Part shown: piece by piece, positions 35,076 through 44,131 of the stretch
Layout: each line of letters opens with the position of its first letter
Numbering within the stretch: position 1 is the first letter of the stretch
NCBI RefSeq assembly: GCF_014385435.1
Contig: NZ_JACSUD010000003.1
Coordinates: 1 to 64,000, forward strand
Source of the DNA: Alloprevotella sp. Lung230
GTDB taxonomy: Bacteria > Bacteroidota > Bacteroidia > Bacteroidales > Bacteroidaceae
DNA: 64,000 nt
Direction: 5' to 3'
The notes under the pieces: generated by a model
What the model saw: only the letters and a program-made list of their open reading frames with translations
Database searches by the model: none
What the model was told of the DNA's origin: nothing
Made by a program: the position numbers and the translations under genes

Positions 35076-37970
35076 CTACCGTTTCTTCGGTTGCAGATTG
35101 AATTTATAGATGGCGTGCAACATGAAGTAGGAAGGGATGACGTTGTGGTAGGTTTCAGTGCGGCCTTGTGCATTGACTGTGCGTGTCACGTTAGAAAGCT
35201 CGTGCAGCAGGTCGAAACCATCGAGAGCAAAAGTCAGATTTCCGTGCAGAATGCTGCGCTCAAGGCGAAGGTTCCAAATGAGGTGGTTGGTGTTGAGCTG
35301 CGTGTCGGTGTAGCCTCGCCGACTGAATACGGTGAAATCCGTGTTCAGCCCCACCTTACCCGGCAATGGGAGGCGTGCAGTCAGTCCGTAACTGTAGTCC
35401 CACGCGCTGATCTCTTTGAAGTCGCTGCGTCGGCCGGTCATGCGATTGTAACTGCCTTGCACTTTTGCTCCCAAGTGCCAACCGTGTTGCGAATAGTTGA
35501 ATGAAAGCCGTTCGCGGAGATAAAAACTGCCGATGGTGCTCAACTCATGTGTGGTACTGCCGACCACGTTGGCCATATCGACATTGTGGTCGTAAGAGAA
35601 AGAGGACTGATTGCTCCAATCGAAAGCCTTGTTGACACCAAACTGCCCATTGGTGCTGAAAGTGCCGTCGGTGTGCCAGTTGCCGTTCACATTGACCGGG
35701 CGCGTCACATAGCCTCCCGTGGCAGGATTGTAGGTGCGTTCTGTGGCCAGCGCGTTGGAAGTACGTTGGTAGGACAACTTCAAGTCGTAGAGTTTCCTTT
35801 CCTTCTTCAGCGTGTACATTGTGAACGAAAGGTTTTGCGTGGTGCTTGGCTCTAAATGGGCGTTTCCCCTTTGGATGTAGAGCGGATTGGCACTGTCCTC
35901 CAATTCGAGGGCATAGACCAAGTCGGGCATTGCGCGTGACAGCGAGTAGTTGAGGATGAACACGTGGCTGATCTCTCCTTTCAGAAACTGTTGGTGAAGA
36001 TAGACCTGCGGAGAAAACAGCGGCTGCATTCGATTTCGGTCGAAATGCTGCCCGACTTTATCGAACAACAGATGATCCAGTTCCCAACGCAACGGAAGTT
36101 GGAGGGCTATCGTAGTGCGGTTTTGATGCTTCGTGCGGTATTCCAAGCGCAGACTCACCTGATGCCGCCTTTGCCACAAGCGCGAGTGCCCGCTGTTGGG
36201 CGCGTCGAGCGCCTGCATCATGTCGGCCGTTGCCGAGGGAAGCATGCCCGGCGCGAAGTCGGTGTCGGCACTCCATCCCGCAAGCCGGTCGAGGCGGTAG
36301 AAGTTGGTGTTGGCATCACGATAGTCTTGTGAATATTTGTAGCTCAAGGTCGGCCAAAACGTGCCAAAAGGCATTAAATAAGATGCCTCCGTGTTGAAGT
36401 TGTAATGATGGAAGGGAGCGTTGCGATAGCGGTTGCGGAAATCGTTCGTTCCACTTCCCGCACCGAGATATTCCAAACGATAGTGGTCGAACGTCTGAGC
36501 ACGATGTCGGTCGTAAACTCCTGAGAAATCAAAAGAGAAGAAGTCGCTCACCCCGAACTGCTTAAAAGGACGCCAACGTAACTGATAGGGGGCACTCAAG
36601 CGCCAATTCTCGCCATTGCCGCGCATCAACGAATAGCGGCGGTTGCGTGCCAACTGCTGCAGACGCGTGCTGCCCGGACGGAACAGCTCGTCGAGCACCT
36701 CTCCGTTGGGCACCAGCTCAAACGGATTGACGCCCACCTCGCCGGCACGTTGTGTGGCGTCGTTGGTGTTTTTGTCGTAGTTGAAACTGATTTGCCCCGA
36801 TTGTCGCATCGCTTTCTTCAGAGAAAATCGATGGCTCGTGTTGAACCACGTCGTGTGGTTGTTCGCTTCCGAACGACTGAGCGAGAAGGAGCGCTGAGTG
36901 GGCAGAAAACTCTCATGGTTGTGGGTGGTGAGCATGTAGTTGTCGGTGTGTGTCACGTCCACATTGCTCGTCCATTCAAACGTCTTGGGGCGATTTTCGT
37001 AGTTGTATTCCGCTCCGGCCGTTTGGCTCGTTTGCAAGCCCTGCGGCAGATAGGACGGCGCCCACTCGCCCTTTGCTCCCGGGCGCCGTGTGTCGTTGGT
37101 GTTGTTGAGATTGCCGAAAATGGCCAAGCGCGACAAGTCTGAAAACCGCAGCGCAAACAGTCGCGCCAAGTACTTGTCTTTCGTGCCGCGCGCAGCCTCT
37201 GCATTGGCAATCCAGCCGATGGAGTATTGCCGCTTGAGATTGACGTCCATCACCAGCGGCCGCTCTATTTCCTTCAGACCCGTCATCTCCTCAAAGTCGC
37301 TTTGTTGCTCGTAGACCTTGACTTTGTTGACCATATAGGCCGGCAGGTTTTCCAACGCAATTTTGGGGTCGCCGCGGAAGAAGTCCCTACCATTGACCAG
37401 CAGACTGCTCACCCGCTTGCCGTTCACCGTAATTACGCCGCTCTCATTGAGTTGTGCCCCCGGCAGTTGCTCGATCAGCGCATCAAGCATCGAGCCTTGC
37501 GAAAGTTGGAAGGCGTCGGCGTTGTAAACGAGCGTGTCGCCTTTCATCACCATTTTGATTTTCGTGGCTCTCACCACGGCCTCTCCCAGCTTTTGCTCCT
37601 TGGGACGTTTGCGCATGAGGACTTTTTGAGGAATGGTCACAAAATGATTGCTGCGACCGCTCAACTTTATGGTAATGGGGAAGTAGAGCGGGAAATAATT
37701 GGGGTGCTGGAGACGAAGGAGGTAGTTGCCTTCCTTGGGGATCTTACAGGAATAGAGCGAAGCAGTGCGTACATTGTCATCAATGTTGTATGCCCATCTT
37801 CCGGAGAATAAGAACACCGAATCGGGAGAAAGCACATCAACAGTGCCGTCTTCAATTATCGCGCCTGTAAAAGCGTCGGCGATAAAACCGTATACCGTGA
37901 TGGAATCCTTTTGCGAAAAAATCGGCAAAGAGAAGAGTAATCCAAGGAGAAAGAGTGTGAAATGTTTCAT
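35076..37970 (-). CDS. TonB-dependent-receptor-like outer membrane beta-barrel protein
   Basis: A 964-residue outer membrane protein. The signal peptide MKHFTLFLLGLLFSLPIFS is followed by a carboxypeptidase-regulatory-like beta domain (VYGFIADAFTGAIIEDGTVDVL..., residues 22-120), a plug-like region (LSQGSMLDALIEQLPGAQLNESGVITVNGKRVSSLLVNG), and a long barrel rich in aromatic-ended strands. It belongs with the outer membrane beta-barrel family related to SusC/TonB receptors; no SusD-like partner is next to it. The substrate is unknown. The start at 37970 gives the signal peptide; the frame is open upstream to 38084. Confidence 0.88.
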   Translation of the reverse strand: MKHFTLFLLGLLFSLPIFSQKDSITVYGFIADAFTGAIIEDGTVDVLSPDSVFLFSGRWAYNIDDNVRTASLYSCKIPKEGNYLLRLQHPNYFPLYFPITIKLSGRSNHFVTIPQKVLMRKRPKEQKLGEAVVRATKIKMVMKGDTLVYNADAFQLSQGSMLDALIEQLPGAQLNESGVITVNGKRVSSLLVNGRDFFRGDPKIALENLPAYMVNKVKVYEQQSDFEEMTGLKEIERPLVMDVNLKRQYSIGWIANAEAARGTKDKYLARLFALRFSDLSRLAIFGNLNNTNDTRRPGAKGEWAPSYLPQGLQTSQTAGAEYNYENRPKTFEWTSNVDVTHTDNYMLTTHNHESFLPTQRSFSLSRSEANNHTTWFNTSHRFSLKKAMRQSGQISFNYDKNTNDATQRAGEVGVNPFELVPNGEVLDELFRPGSTRLQQLARNRRYSLMRGNGENWRLSAPYQLRWRPFKQFGVSDFFSFDFSGVYDRHRAQTFDHYRLEYLGAGSGTNDFRNRYRNAPFHHYNFNTEASYLMPFGTFWPTLSYKYSQDYRDANTNFYRLDRLAGWSADTDFAPGMLPSATADMMQALDAPNSGHSRLWQRRHQVSLRLEYRTKHQNRTTIALQLPLRWELDHLLFDKVGQHFDRNRMQPLFSPQVYLHQQFLKGEISHVFILNYSLSRAMPDLVYALELEDSANPLYIQRGNAHLEPSTTQNLSFTMYTLKKERKLYDLKLSYQRTSNALATERTYNPATGGYVTRPVNVNGNWHTDGTFSTNGQFGVNKAFDWSNQSSFSYDHNVDMANVVGSTTHELSTIGSFYLRERLSFNYSQHGWHLGAKVQGSYNRMTGRRSDFKEISAWDYSYGLTARLPLPGKVGLNTDFTVFSRRGYTDTQLNTNHLIWNLRLERSILHGNLTFALDGFDLLHELSNVTRTVNAQGRTETYHNVIPSYFMLHAIYKFNLQPKKR

Positions 37971-38221
37971 GATCGATATTGGATTTAAGAGCTTCGAGCC
38001 AAAAGACTTAGCGTCCGCTTCGTTTCGTGTGTAGGATGGTACGTGGTGTTTGTTCCCTCGGCAGTTGTGTTTTCTCTGAAGCAAAGATAAGTATTTTTCT
38101 CCTGTTTTTCAAGCAGGGCGGTGCTTTTTTGTGCTTTTAAGATTTGCGTGCAATAAAATCCTTGTTTTTAGCATTTTCTTCCCCTAAATTTCCCATTTAC
38201 AGCCGAATAGCCCCTTACAAA

Positions 38222-38253
38222 TTTGGAGCGTTGAAAAAAAAACGGTAACTTTG
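38222..38253 (+). promoter_or_regulatory. Promoter of rplY
   Basis: TTTG at 38222-38225 and TAACTTTG at 38246-38253 with a 20-bp spacer. The rest of the 378-bp gap 37971-38348 is AT-rich with no gene visible; the leader to the ATG is about 90 nt. Confidence 0.75.
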
Positions 38254-38348
38254 CAGCCGATTTGTCCCCCTCGCGGCAGGCGACTGCCGATGTGTGATGG
38301 CGAATTATGCAACTATATTGTTTAATTTAGAGTAACACAACACTCAAC

Positions 38349-38948
38349 ATGAAATCAATCTCTATCAGCGGTCAGTCACGTACCGACCTCGGCAAGAAGG
38401 CCACGAAAGAAGTGCGTAAGCAGGGCATGGTGCCTTGCGTTATCTATGGTGAAGACAAGGGCGAAAACGGTCTGCCCCAAGCCATCCACTTCCTCGTTGA
38501 CGAAAAGCAAATCAACAAGGTGGTCTACACCCCCAACATCTACGTAGTCAACATCGACCTCGATGGCAAGACGCGTCAGGCTGTGGTGAAGGAAATCCAG
38601 TTCCACAGCGTGAAGGACAACGTCCTCCACGTTGACTTCTACGAAGTGAACCCCACTAAGCCCATCGTAATGGCTGTGCCCATCGCTCCCGAAGGTCTGG
38701 CCGAAGGTGTACGCGCCGGTGGTAAGCTCGTGACGATGGTGCGCAAACTCAAGGTGCGCGCCACGGTCGATGCCATCCCCGAAAAGCTCACCATCGACGT
38801 GACCAAGCTCGGTCTGGGTAAGTCCATCAAGTGCGGCGACCTCTCTTACGAAGGTCTCGAACTCGTAACGCCCAAAGAAGTTGTGGTGGTCACTGTCAAG
38901 ATGACGCGTGCCGCCATGGGTGCTGCTGCCGCTGCTGCCAAGAAGTAA
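38349..38948 (+). CDS. rplY: 50S ribosomal protein L25/general stress protein Ctc
   Basis: A 199-residue ribosomal protein that binds 5S rRNA. The N-terminal L25 domain (SGQSRTDLGKKATKEVRKQGMVPCVIYG) and the C-terminal TL5/Ctc beta domain (HVDFYEVNPTKPIVMAVPIAPEGLAEGVRAGG) are both present, so it is the long form. The end is an alanine run with KK (AAMGAAAAAAKK), usual for this protein. It is monocistronic, with a promoter upstream and a terminator 30 bp after the stop. Confidence 0.96.
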   Translation: MKSISISGQSRTDLGKKATKEVRKQGMVPCVIYGEDKGENGLPQAIHFLVDEKQINKVVYTPNIYVVNIDLDGKTRQAVVKEIQFHSVKDNVLHVDFYEVNPTKPIVMAVPIAPEGLAEGVRAGGKLVTMVRKLKVRATVDAIPEKLTIDVTKLGLGKSIKCGDLSYEGLELVTPKEVVVVTVKMTRAAMGAAAAAAKK

Positions 38949-38977
38949 AGACGGCTCCGCACCGCCTTTTCCACTAC

Positions 38978-39018
38978 GCGTGCCGATGCCTCTCAGGTGT
39001 CGGCACGCTTCGTTTTTT
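38978..39018 (+). terminator. Terminator of rplY
   Basis: GCGTGCCGA..CC (38978-38990) pairs with GG..TCGGCACGC (38996-39008), with two mismatches, followed by TTCG and T7. Confidence 0.85.
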
Positions 39019-39112
39019 TGTCCGACTCCTCGACCTTTCCGCCACGCATCCCCGCGATGGAGGGCAGCCCTTGGGGGCGGTCGCTTCTGCCGGTCGGAAG
39101 CCCCCGAAAAAA

Positions 39113-39217
39113 ACTCAGAGGTAAATTTTTCTACCTCAGAGATAAAAATTTTTACCTCAGACGTAGAAAAAACTATCTCTGAGGTAGTTCACTCGGTGTC
39201 GGAGGTAGGTGCGCTTG
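39113..39217. repeat. 21-bp repeat locus C (5 units, intergenic)
   Basis: Units begin at 39113, 39134, 39155, 39176 and 39197. The first four keep the CTC(A/T)GA core; the fifth is the degenerate form TGTCGGAGGTAG also seen at the left end of locus E. The run lies 165 bp after rplY in a 1.2 kb gene-free region. Confidence 0.9.
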
Positions 39218-39231
39218 AGAGAGGAGTTGTT

Positions 39232-39350
39232 CTTCCTGCGGACAATCGGGCTGACCTTCAGTCAGCTTCCATGTGGTTCAGCACAATCCCCACGAGGACG
39301 TGGGGTTATCCAAAGTTGTCGCTTTCAGCGACATTGCAGCATCTCCTCCT
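39232..39350. repeat. Inverted, diverged copy of the three-hairpin repeat unit
   Basis: Reverse-complemented, this stretch contains in order the same three hairpins as the 168-bp unit to its right: a GTCGCT...GCGAC stem, TAACCCCACG..CTCGTGGGG, and GGAAGCTGACTGAAGGTCAG. Linker sequences differ, so it is an older or partial copy in the opposite direction. Confidence 0.7.
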
Positions 39351-39523
39351 TTCAATACATCCTCAGCGATGACGCTGTTTTCTGCTTTTTCTTACTGAAA
39401 TCCTGAGGAATTGCATATTTTTCAGGCAGATACGAAGAAAAAAAACTTTGTATCATCGCTGTTTTCTCGCTATGGAGATGGGGGATTTGCTCGGCGTAAT
39501 GCGCCCTCCGATGTGGATTGAGT

Positions 39524-40062
39524 GCCTATCGTTCTGTCGTGCAGCAGTTGTAGCAGTCACTTATCTCTATCTCCTCTCTTTCCGCAGCGTGCTGTCGCTG
39601 TAGGCGACACATCTGAGTAACCCCACGTTCTCGTGGGGTAGGTACCATCGCAAGCGGAAGCTGACTGAAGGTCAGCCCTATACTTCGCTTCGCCTATCGT
39701 TTTGTCGTGCAGCAGCCGTAGCAGTCACTTATCTCTATCTCCTCTCTTTCCGCAGCGTGCAGTCGCTGTAAGCGACACATCTGAGTAACCCCATGTTCTC
39801 GTGGGGTAGGTGCCATCGCAATCGGAAGCTGACTGAAGATCAACCCTATGCTTCGCTTCGCCTATAGCTCTGTCGTGCAGCAGTTGTAGCAGTCACTTAT
39901 CTTTACTTCCTCTCTTTCCACAGCATGCTGTCGCTGTAGGCGACACATCTGAGTAACCTCACGTTCTCGTGGGGTAGGTACAATCGCAAGCGGAAGCTGA
40001 CTGAAGGTCAGCCCTATGCTTCGCTTCGCCTATCGTTCTGTCGTGCAGCAGTTGTAGAGACT
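39524..40062. repeat. 168-bp direct-repeat array, 3.2 units, each with three hairpins
   Basis: Units start at 39524, 39692 and 39860 (GCCTATCG/AGCTCTGTCGTGC) and a partial fourth at 40028, so the period is exactly 168 bp. The copies are about 90% identical, with differences scattered. Each unit holds three small palindromes: GTCGCTGTAGGCGAC, ACCCCACGTTCTCGTGGGGT, and GCTGACTGAAGGTCAGC. No open frame runs through the array. It ends 66 bp before rdgB. The remaining gap 39351-39523 shows nothing I can identify. Confidence 0.88.
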
Positions 40063-40128
40063 CACACCCTCCGATATATTCTCTCCACATCCCTCCAAAA
40101 ACAACATTTATTCCCTCACCCCTTTCCT

Positions 40129-40734
40129 ATGAAACCCCGCCTCGTCATTGCCACCAACAACGCCCACAAACTTCAAGAAATCACCGCCATCGTAGGCGAC
40201 CATTTCGACATCCTCTCCCTCGCCGACATCGACTGCCACGACGACATCCCCGAAACGGCCGACACCCTCGAAGGCAACGCCCTCCTCAAAGCCCGCTATG
40301 TCTACGAACGCTACGGACTCGACGTTTTTGCCGACGACACCGGTCTGGAAGTGGCGGCCCTCGACGGACGTCCCGGTGTGCACACTGCCCGCTACGCCTA
40401 CCCCGATCGGCACGACCCCGAGGCCAATGTGGTGCGGCTGCTCGAAGAATTGCACGAAAAAAACGACCGCCGCGCACAATTTCGCACCATTATTGCGTTA
40501 ATACAACAAGGAGAGGAGCATCTCTTTGAAGGCAAAGTGGAAGGCTGCATCGCCATCGCACCCCGCGGTACGGGCGGTTTCGGCTACGACCCTGTGTTTG
40601 AACCCGAAGGTCTGGGAAAGACTTTTGCCGAACTGGGGACGGACGTGAAAAACCGTCTCTCCCACCGCGCCCGCGCCGTGCAGCAACTCTGCCGCTATCT
40701 CACCGCATCGGACGCCCCTGCGACGGCCGAATAA
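40129..40734 (+). CDS. rdgB: Non-canonical purine NTP pyrophosphatase (RdgB/HAM1)
   Basis: A 201-residue housecleaning enzyme that hydrolyses ITP, dITP and XTP to monophosphates, keeping damaged purines out of nucleic acids. The N-terminal signature [14 protein letters not shown], the metal site ADDTGLEV, the segment [11 protein letters not shown], and the C-terminal [21 protein letters not shown] and NRLSHRARA motifs are all present. Length is normal (about 195-200). It is 91 bp upstream of porZ on the same strand, and a shared transcript is possible. Confidence 0.96.
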   Translation: MKPRLVIATNNAHKLQEITAIVGDHFDILSLADIDCHDDIPETADTLEGNALLKARYVYERYGLDVFADDTGLEVAALDGRPGVHTARYAYPDRHDPEANVVRLLEELHEKNDRRAQFRTIIALIQQGEEHLFEGKVEGCIAIAPRGTGGFGYDPVFEPEGLGKTFAELGTDVKNRLSHRARAVQQLCRYLTASDAPATAE

Positions 40735-40825
40735 CGCGCCGCACGAAAGCACCGGCCGCTGCGCCATCGGGACGGCCTTAAAACCCTGCTGCTGTCCCGA
40801 CTCTCCCTCCCCAAAACTCTGCGTC

Positions 40826-43198
40826 ATGAAACACCTTTTCACCCTCCTCTTGGCCTGCTGTGCCGCTCTCGGCCTCAATGCACAAACTCCCGCCGCCGAC
40901 CGCTGGACGGCTCATTTGGCCTACCGCACCGCGACCCAATGCGTCCGCAACGGCAGCCAACTTTATGCCCTCTTCGACGGCAACCTGCTGATTTGCAACA
41001 CGCAAACGGGCGAAGTGACTCCCGTAGACCGCGTGACCCACGGATTGAGCGGCCGCCGCATCGTGCAGATGGGGTGGTCGACCATGCAGCAAATGCTCGT
41101 GCTCCTCTATGCCGACCGCAGCATCGACCTCCTCCGGCCACAGAGCGGAGCGGTGACGCATCTGCCGCAACTCAAACGCGAAGCCACCACCGATTTCGCC
41201 ATCAACGACCTCAGTGTCAACGGCGATGAGGCCTGCATCGCCACCACAGGGGGCGTGGTGCAGCTCGACCTCAAACGGCAGCTCGTCAAAGGTTTCTATC
41301 AGCTGGGCGACTGCCGCTCGGCCACGGTGTTTGACCACCACATTTTTGTCGCCCTCACCGCCGGCCACACCCTTGTTGCCCCCCTCGACGCCAACCTCAA
41401 CGACCGCGCCACGTGGCAGCCGCACACCCAACTCACCGTGTCGCGCCTGCTGCCCACCTCGGCCGCCCTCTACCTGCTTGTGCTGCGCGACGCCCCCACC
41501 CAACAGGGGGTGTGGATGGTGAAGCCCGCTGCCGACACGCCGGCCACCCACACCGCTACCCACGTGGGTGCCTATGCCCTCACGGGAGGACATGTGGACG
41601 CGGGCGGCACCGTCATTTGCGAATCGGACGCCGCCCTCTACCGCTACCAAGGGGCGGACGGCACGGCCGTAGCCATTCAGAAAGGCGCCGGCGGCTATGC
41701 TTTCGAGCCGGACGGCACCGACGGACTTTGGGTGGGAATGGAAAACCGCGGCCTTTTCCGCACCCCCATTGTGGACGGCCGTATCGACCTCTCGCGGAGC
41801 ACGATGACCTTCGGTGGCTTCGGTCCTTGGCAGGATCGTGCCTACTACATGACTTATGCCGGCGGCGAACTCCTCGTCACCACCGGCCGCAACGACCCTT
41901 ACGAGGTGGATCGCGTGGCGCAGGTGGCCATGCGCTACGATGGTCGCGACTGGACACTCTTTGCCCCTCCCGGCACAACGGACTTTGCCGCCAAAGGCAG
42001 TCTTTTTGAAAGTGCCACGAGCATCGCCCGCGACCCGCGCCACCCAAAGCACTATGTCGTTTCGACCGTGCGCACGGGCATCTACGACTACGACACCCCC
42101 GCCACCATCACCGCGCAGGCGACCGTAGGCAATTCGCCTTTCCACTCCCTCCTGCCGGCCAGTTCGCCGCACTTCTACAATTACGTCCGCACCGACGGTG
42201 TCAATTTCGACGACCAAGGCAACCTTTTCGCCCTCAACAACCAGCAGGACACCCTCATTTGGGCGCGTAAGCCCGACGGCAAATGGACGGGACTTTACCA
42301 CGAAGGGGTGAAGCGCGCTCCCGGACTGGAACGCACGCTCTTCGACCGCCACGGCCAACTGTGGGTCACTTCGCGCCGCACCGTGACGAACCATACCGGC
42401 GGTTTCCTTTGCTACGACTACAACCGCACGCTCGACAACACCGCCGACGACCGCGCCACCTACCGATCCTCTTTCTACAATCAAGACGGCACGGCGGTCA
42501 ATATCCTCTCGGCCTATGCCATCGCGCAGGACCATGCCGGCAGCCTTTGGCTCGGTACGGATCAGGGGCTGTACAAGGTGGATGACCCCTTGCAGTGGCA
42601 CGAGCGCAATTTCCTCATCACGCAAATCAAGGTGCCGCGCAACGATGGCACCAATCTGGCCGACTACCTCCTCTCGGGCGTACCGGTGACGGCCATCGCC
42701 GTCGATGGTGCCGACCGCAAGTGGGTGGGCACACAGGGGGATGGACTTTATCTCATCTCGGCCGACGGACTGCAAACCCTCCACCATTTCACCACCGACA
42801 ATTCGCCGCTCTTTTCCAACAACATTTGGAGCGTGGCCTGCCATCCCACCACGGGCGAAGTGATGATTGGCACGCAGGAAGGCATTTTGGCCTACCGCAG
42901 CGATGCCACCGAACCGCAACCCGCGCTCGACCGCAGCCACCTGCGTGTGTTCCCCAACCCCGTTCGCCCCGATTATATGGGCGTCATCACCCTCGACGGC
43001 CTCACTGCCGACAGTGAGGTGAAGGTGACCAACACCGCCGGAACGGTGGTGGCCGCCGGTATGAGTCTGGGCGGCACTTTCACGTGGGACGGCCGTGGTT
43101 TCGACGGTGTGCGCGTGGCCTCGGGGGTCTATCATTTCCACGTGTTCGACCCCTCCGGACAGCGGGCCGCGGTGGCCAAAGTGGCCATCGTGCGCTGA
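40826..43198 (+). CDS. porZ: PorZ-like type IX secretion surface protein
   Basis: A 790-residue exported protein. The signal peptide MKHLLFTLLLACCAALGLNAQ-like start (MKHLFTLLLACCAALGLNAQ) is followed by two beta-propeller domains with repeats such as SLWLGTDQGLYKVDD, RKWVGTQGDGLYLIS and GEVMIGTQEGILAY. It ends with an Ig-like C-terminal domain (LRVFPNPVRPDY...GTFTWDGRGFDGVRVASGVYHFHVF). Architecture and length fit PorZ of Porphyromonas (about 776 residues), part of the surface attachment complex that anchors type IX cargo to anionic LPS. A two-component-type propeller protein is the alternative reading, but there is no kinase part. Confidence 0.8.
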   Translation: MKHLFTLLLACCAALGLNAQTPAADRWTAHLAYRTATQCVRNGSQLYALFDGNLLICNTQTGEVTPVDRVTHGLSGRRIVQMGWSTMQQMLVLLYADRSIDLLRPQSGAVTHLPQLKREATTDFAINDLSVNGDEACIATTGGVVQLDLKRQLVKGFYQLGDCRSATVFDHHIFVALTAGHTLVAPLDANLNDRATWQPHTQLTVSRLLPTSAALYLLVLRDAPTQQGVWMVKPAADTPATHTATHVGAYALTGGHVDAGGTVICESDAALYRYQGADGTAVAIQKGAGGYAFEPDGTDGLWVGMENRGLFRTPIVDGRIDLSRSTMTFGGFGPWQDRAYYMTYAGGELLVTTGRNDPYEVDRVAQVAMRYDGRDWTLFAPPGTTDFAAKGSLFESATSIARDPRHPKHYVVSTVRTGIYDYDTPATITAQATVGNSPFHSLLPASSPHFYNYVRTDGVNFDDQGNLFALNNQQDTLIWARKPDGKWTGLYHEGVKRAPGLERTLFDRHGQLWVTSRRTVTNHTGGFLCYDYNRTLDNTADDRATYRSSFYNQDGTAVNILSAYAIAQDHAGSLWLGTDQGLYKVDDPLQWHERNFLITQIKVPRNDGTNLADYLLSGVPVTAIAVDGADRKWVGTQGDGLYLISADGLQTLHHFTTDNSPLFSNNIWSVACHPTTGEVMIGTQEGILAYRSDATEPQPALDRSHLRVFPNPVRPDYMGVITLDGLTADSEVKVTNTAGTVVAAGMSLGGTFTWDGRGFDGVRVASGVYHFHVFDPSGQRAAVAKVAIVR

Positions 43199-43312
43199 GC
43201 GCGTGTGCTGCCGCTGGCCCTGCATTTTCCCTATAAATCCGCTTGAAAAAGGACGTTTCACCAAAGGAAAGCACGAATTTCGTACACTTTTTTTCAAAAA
43301 AGCCGCAAAATG

Positions 43313-43344
43313 TTTGGGCAGATGCGTAGATTACAATATATTTG
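43313..43344 (+). promoter_or_regulatory. Promoter of hup
   Basis: TTTG at 43313-43316 and TATATTTG at 43337-43344, 20-bp spacer, a near-perfect Bacteroides promoter about 50 bp before the ATG. Confidence 0.8.
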
Positions 43345-43398
43345 CAGCACCAATTCTCTTGATTTACAAGACAACAACTCTAAACAAACGCTATCAAT

Positions 43399-43665
43399 AT
43401 GAACAAAACAGAACTCGTAAGCGCAGTTGCCAAGCAGGCCGGCCTTACCAACGCTCAATCTAAAGCCGCTGTAGACGCCGTGCTCGACGCTATCGCCGGT
43501 GCACTCAAGAACGAAGACAAAGTGGCTCTCCTCGGCTTCGGCACGTTCTCGGTGAACGAACGCCCCGCTCGCGAAGGCATCAACCCCGCTACCAAGCAGA
43601 AGATTCAAATCCCTGCCAAGAAGGTAGTGAAGTTCAAGGCCGGCGCTCAGCTCGAAGTGAAATAA
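43399..43665 (+). CDS. hup: HU-family DNA-binding protein
   Basis: An 88-residue nucleoid protein that bends DNA as a dimer. It starts MNKTELVSAVAKQAGLTNAQSKAAVDAVLDAI and has the core GFGTFSVNERPAREGINPATKQKIQIPAKKVVKFKAG, with the DNA-binding arm containing the conserved proline in NPAT. Length is typical (about 90). It has its own promoter and a hairpin after the stop. Confidence 0.97.
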   Translation: MNKTELVSAVAKQAGLTNAQSKAAVDAVLDAIAGALKNEDKVALLGFGTFSVNERPAREGINPATKQKIQIPAKKVVKFKAGAQLEVK

Positions 43666-43690
43666 ACTTCGGCTCAGCCCCTCATCCCAC

Positions 43691-43736
43691 CACGGCAGCA
43701 CTTTCTTCCTCGGAAGGATGTGCTGCCGTGTGCATT
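43691..43736 (+). terminator. Hairpin after hup
   Basis: CACGGCAGCAC (43691-43701) pairs with GTGCTGCCGTG (43720-43730), with an inner CTTCC/GGAAG stem. The T run is poor, so it may be a weak terminator. Confidence 0.7.
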
Positions 43737-43797
43737 ATTCCAATATGCTGAAAAATACCCTAATCTGTTGAGAAATGGAAGAAAAGATTTACCCTGC

Positions 43798-44066
43798 CGA
43801 CCCGAGGGTGTAGAGAAGATTGGCTATGACAATTTTAGTACCTTGTGTTCCATCACCCTGCCCTCAACGCTTCGGGAGATTGCCCGTGATTTCTACGACG
43901 AGGAGTGCGTGGACGACCCTGCGTGCCATACATCCGCATTCATCCCGACAATCCGACCTTCTACAGCAAAGACGGAACGCTTTATTTTCGAGAAAACGAC
44001 AAGGTGGTGACGGAAAGCGCGGCGGCTTTTCTCCACAACACAAGCCACAGTGGGCAAGTCCTCTGA
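43798..44066 (+). pseudogene. Frameshifted remnant of a BspA-like leucine-rich-repeat (LRR_5) protein
   Basis: The stretch reads EGVEKIGYDNFSTLCSITLP then STLREIARDFYDE in one frame, typical of LRR_5 repeats, up to about 43925. The match continues in a second frame as IRIHPDNPTFYSKDGTLYFR then ENDKVVTESAAA to a stop at 44064. So a frameshift separates two halves of a protein end, and the bulk of the gene and a start are missing. BspA-like proteins are surface adhesins in oral Bacteroidales. A full 5' part is not in the window. Confidence 0.75.
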
Positions 44067-44094
44067 AAGGACTTGCCCACTGTGGGGTTTTTAG
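44045..44094 (+). terminator. Strong hairpin terminator of the former LRR gene
   Basis: An 18-bp perfect stem (44045-44062 with 44068-44085; CCACAGTGGGCAAGTCCT) with a 5-nt loop, followed by a GGGTTTTT tail. It overlaps the end of the LRR remnant, so it is probably the old gene's own terminator. Confidence 0.85.
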
Positions 44095-44131
44095 GAATAG
44101 GGCCACCGCAGGAAGCGGGGCAAATCTTATC

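Noticed and set aside
39524-40062. CRISPR array
   Set aside because: Period is 168 bp and whole units are repeated; there are no short identical repeats separated by unique spacers, and no cas genes are nearby.
39524-40062. The 168-bp unit as eight 21-bp repeat units (168 = 8 x 21)
   Set aside because: No CTCWGAGGTAG cores occur at 21-bp steps inside the 168-bp unit, so the number relation appears accidental.
40826-43198. porZ as a hybrid two-component sensor
   Set aside because: The propellers resemble regulator propellers, but there is no transmembrane helix, kinase or DNA-binding domain, and it ends with an export-type C-terminal domain.
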